Below, piece by piece: positions 39,345-39,675 of a stretch of DNA of 39,675 nt. The notes beneath the pieces were generated by a model. It was not told where the DNA came from and did no database searches. It saw nothing but the letters and a program-made list of their open reading frames with translations. The stretch's first letter is position 1, and each line of letters opens with the position of its first letter. Location: the NCBI RefSeq assembly GCF_024220515.1, contig NZ_JAMXOT010000017.1:1-39675 (forward strand), written 5' to 3'. A program made the translations under genes and the position numbers. Source of the DNA: Oscillatoria sp. HE19RPO. Its GTDB lineage: Bacteria; Cyanobacteriota; Cyanobacteriia; Cyanobacteriales; Laspinemataceae.

Positions 39345-39675
39345 GTCCCCTCCCCTTAGCAAGGGGAGGGTTAGGGTGGGGTTCCTCGTGAGGTGGCAAA
39401 GCCACCTCACGCACTCTTGGAGACTTAAGCGCCTGTATGGAGTTTGGCCCAACCTCTTTCTACGTGCAAGGGCGATCGCCCAAGAGGGACCCCACCCTAA
39501 CCCTCCCCTTGCCAAGGGGAGGGGACCGGAAGTTCTCTTGATTGTGAGGACCCCACCCTAACCCTCCCCTTGGCAAGGGGAGGGGACCGGAAGTGTTCTT
39601 GATTGTGAGGACCCCACCCTAACCCTCCCCTTGGCAAGGGGAGGGGACCGGAAGTGTTCTTGATTGTGAGGACCC
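39345..39675. repeat. G-rich inverted repeats plus 61-bp tandem units
   Basis: Starts with the arm cccctccccttagcaagggg, agggttagggtggggttcct and its inverted partner at about 39485-39530, as in the element at 32563. Then 61-bp units (gattgtgaggaccccaccct, aaccctccccttggcaaggg, gaggggaccggaagtgttct) start at 39540, 39601 and 39662 and run off the right edge. No gene is seen between 39153 and 39675. Confidence 0.75.

Overview
The window looks like chromosomal DNA of a filamentous, probably non-heterocystous cyanobacterium. HIP1 octamers (gcgatcgc) are very frequent. A vitamin E/plastoquinone-pathway methyltransferase is present, as is the cyanobacterial DUF3038-DUF4335 pair. Other cyanobacterial hallmarks are a CHAT/DUF928/CHASE2 cluster, Uma2-type proteins and many short palindromic repeats between genes. 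The genus cannot be fixed from the sequence alone. No rRNA, tRNA, CRISPR array or intact insertion sequence was seen.

Left part (1-9 kb): a conflict/defence-flavoured accessory region full of small modules, several of them broken. It holds a ribbon-helix-helix-type antitoxin with a truncated MazF/PemK toxin, and an unknown protein next to a SUKH (SMI1/KNR4) protein. It also holds an orphan antitoxin-like gene beside a decayed duplicate cut by a MITE, and a translationally coupled DUF4160/DUF2442-HTH pair. A small membrane protein gene is divergent from a large HTH-NACHT-HEAT NTPase of the bacterial NLR-like type. A PD-(D/E)XK protein overlapping an Uma2 protein closes the region.

Middle part (9-25.5 kb): mostly minus-strand genes. 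These are a TPR protein, DUF3038-DUF4335, mutS2, two small unknown ORFs, a uracil-DNA-glycosylase-family protein, an orphan N-terminal domain of a larger cyanobacterial signalling protein, and an operon of an XRE regulator with a 1519-residue multi-PAS/GAF hybrid histidine kinase. A candidate small RNA lies at about 11.16 kb with its own promoter and terminator. Three arrays of palindromic repeats sharing a TAACGACTTCAGTCGTTA core lie in the gaps around mutS2, including a 9-unit, 75-bp array.

Right part (25.8-39.7 kb): gamma-glutamyltransferase, a cobalamin riboswitch, a DUF1636 cysteine-rich protein probably under its control, MPBQ/MSBQ methyltransferase, and a zinc-ribbon/coiled-coil/membrane/pentapeptide-repeat protein. 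Then comes a minus-strand cluster of CHASE2-adenylate cyclase, DUF928 protein and secreted TPR-CHAT (caspase-like) protein. This cluster is a plausible signal-sensing, cAMP and protease module. The right edge consists of long G/C-rich inverted and tandem repeats.

The strongest candidates for new biology are the HTH-NACHT-HEAT protein with near-identical HEAT units, the CHASE2/DUF928/CHAT cluster, the short sRNA candidate, the riboswitch/DUF1636 unit, and the double-palindrome array whose loops flip while its stems are kept.
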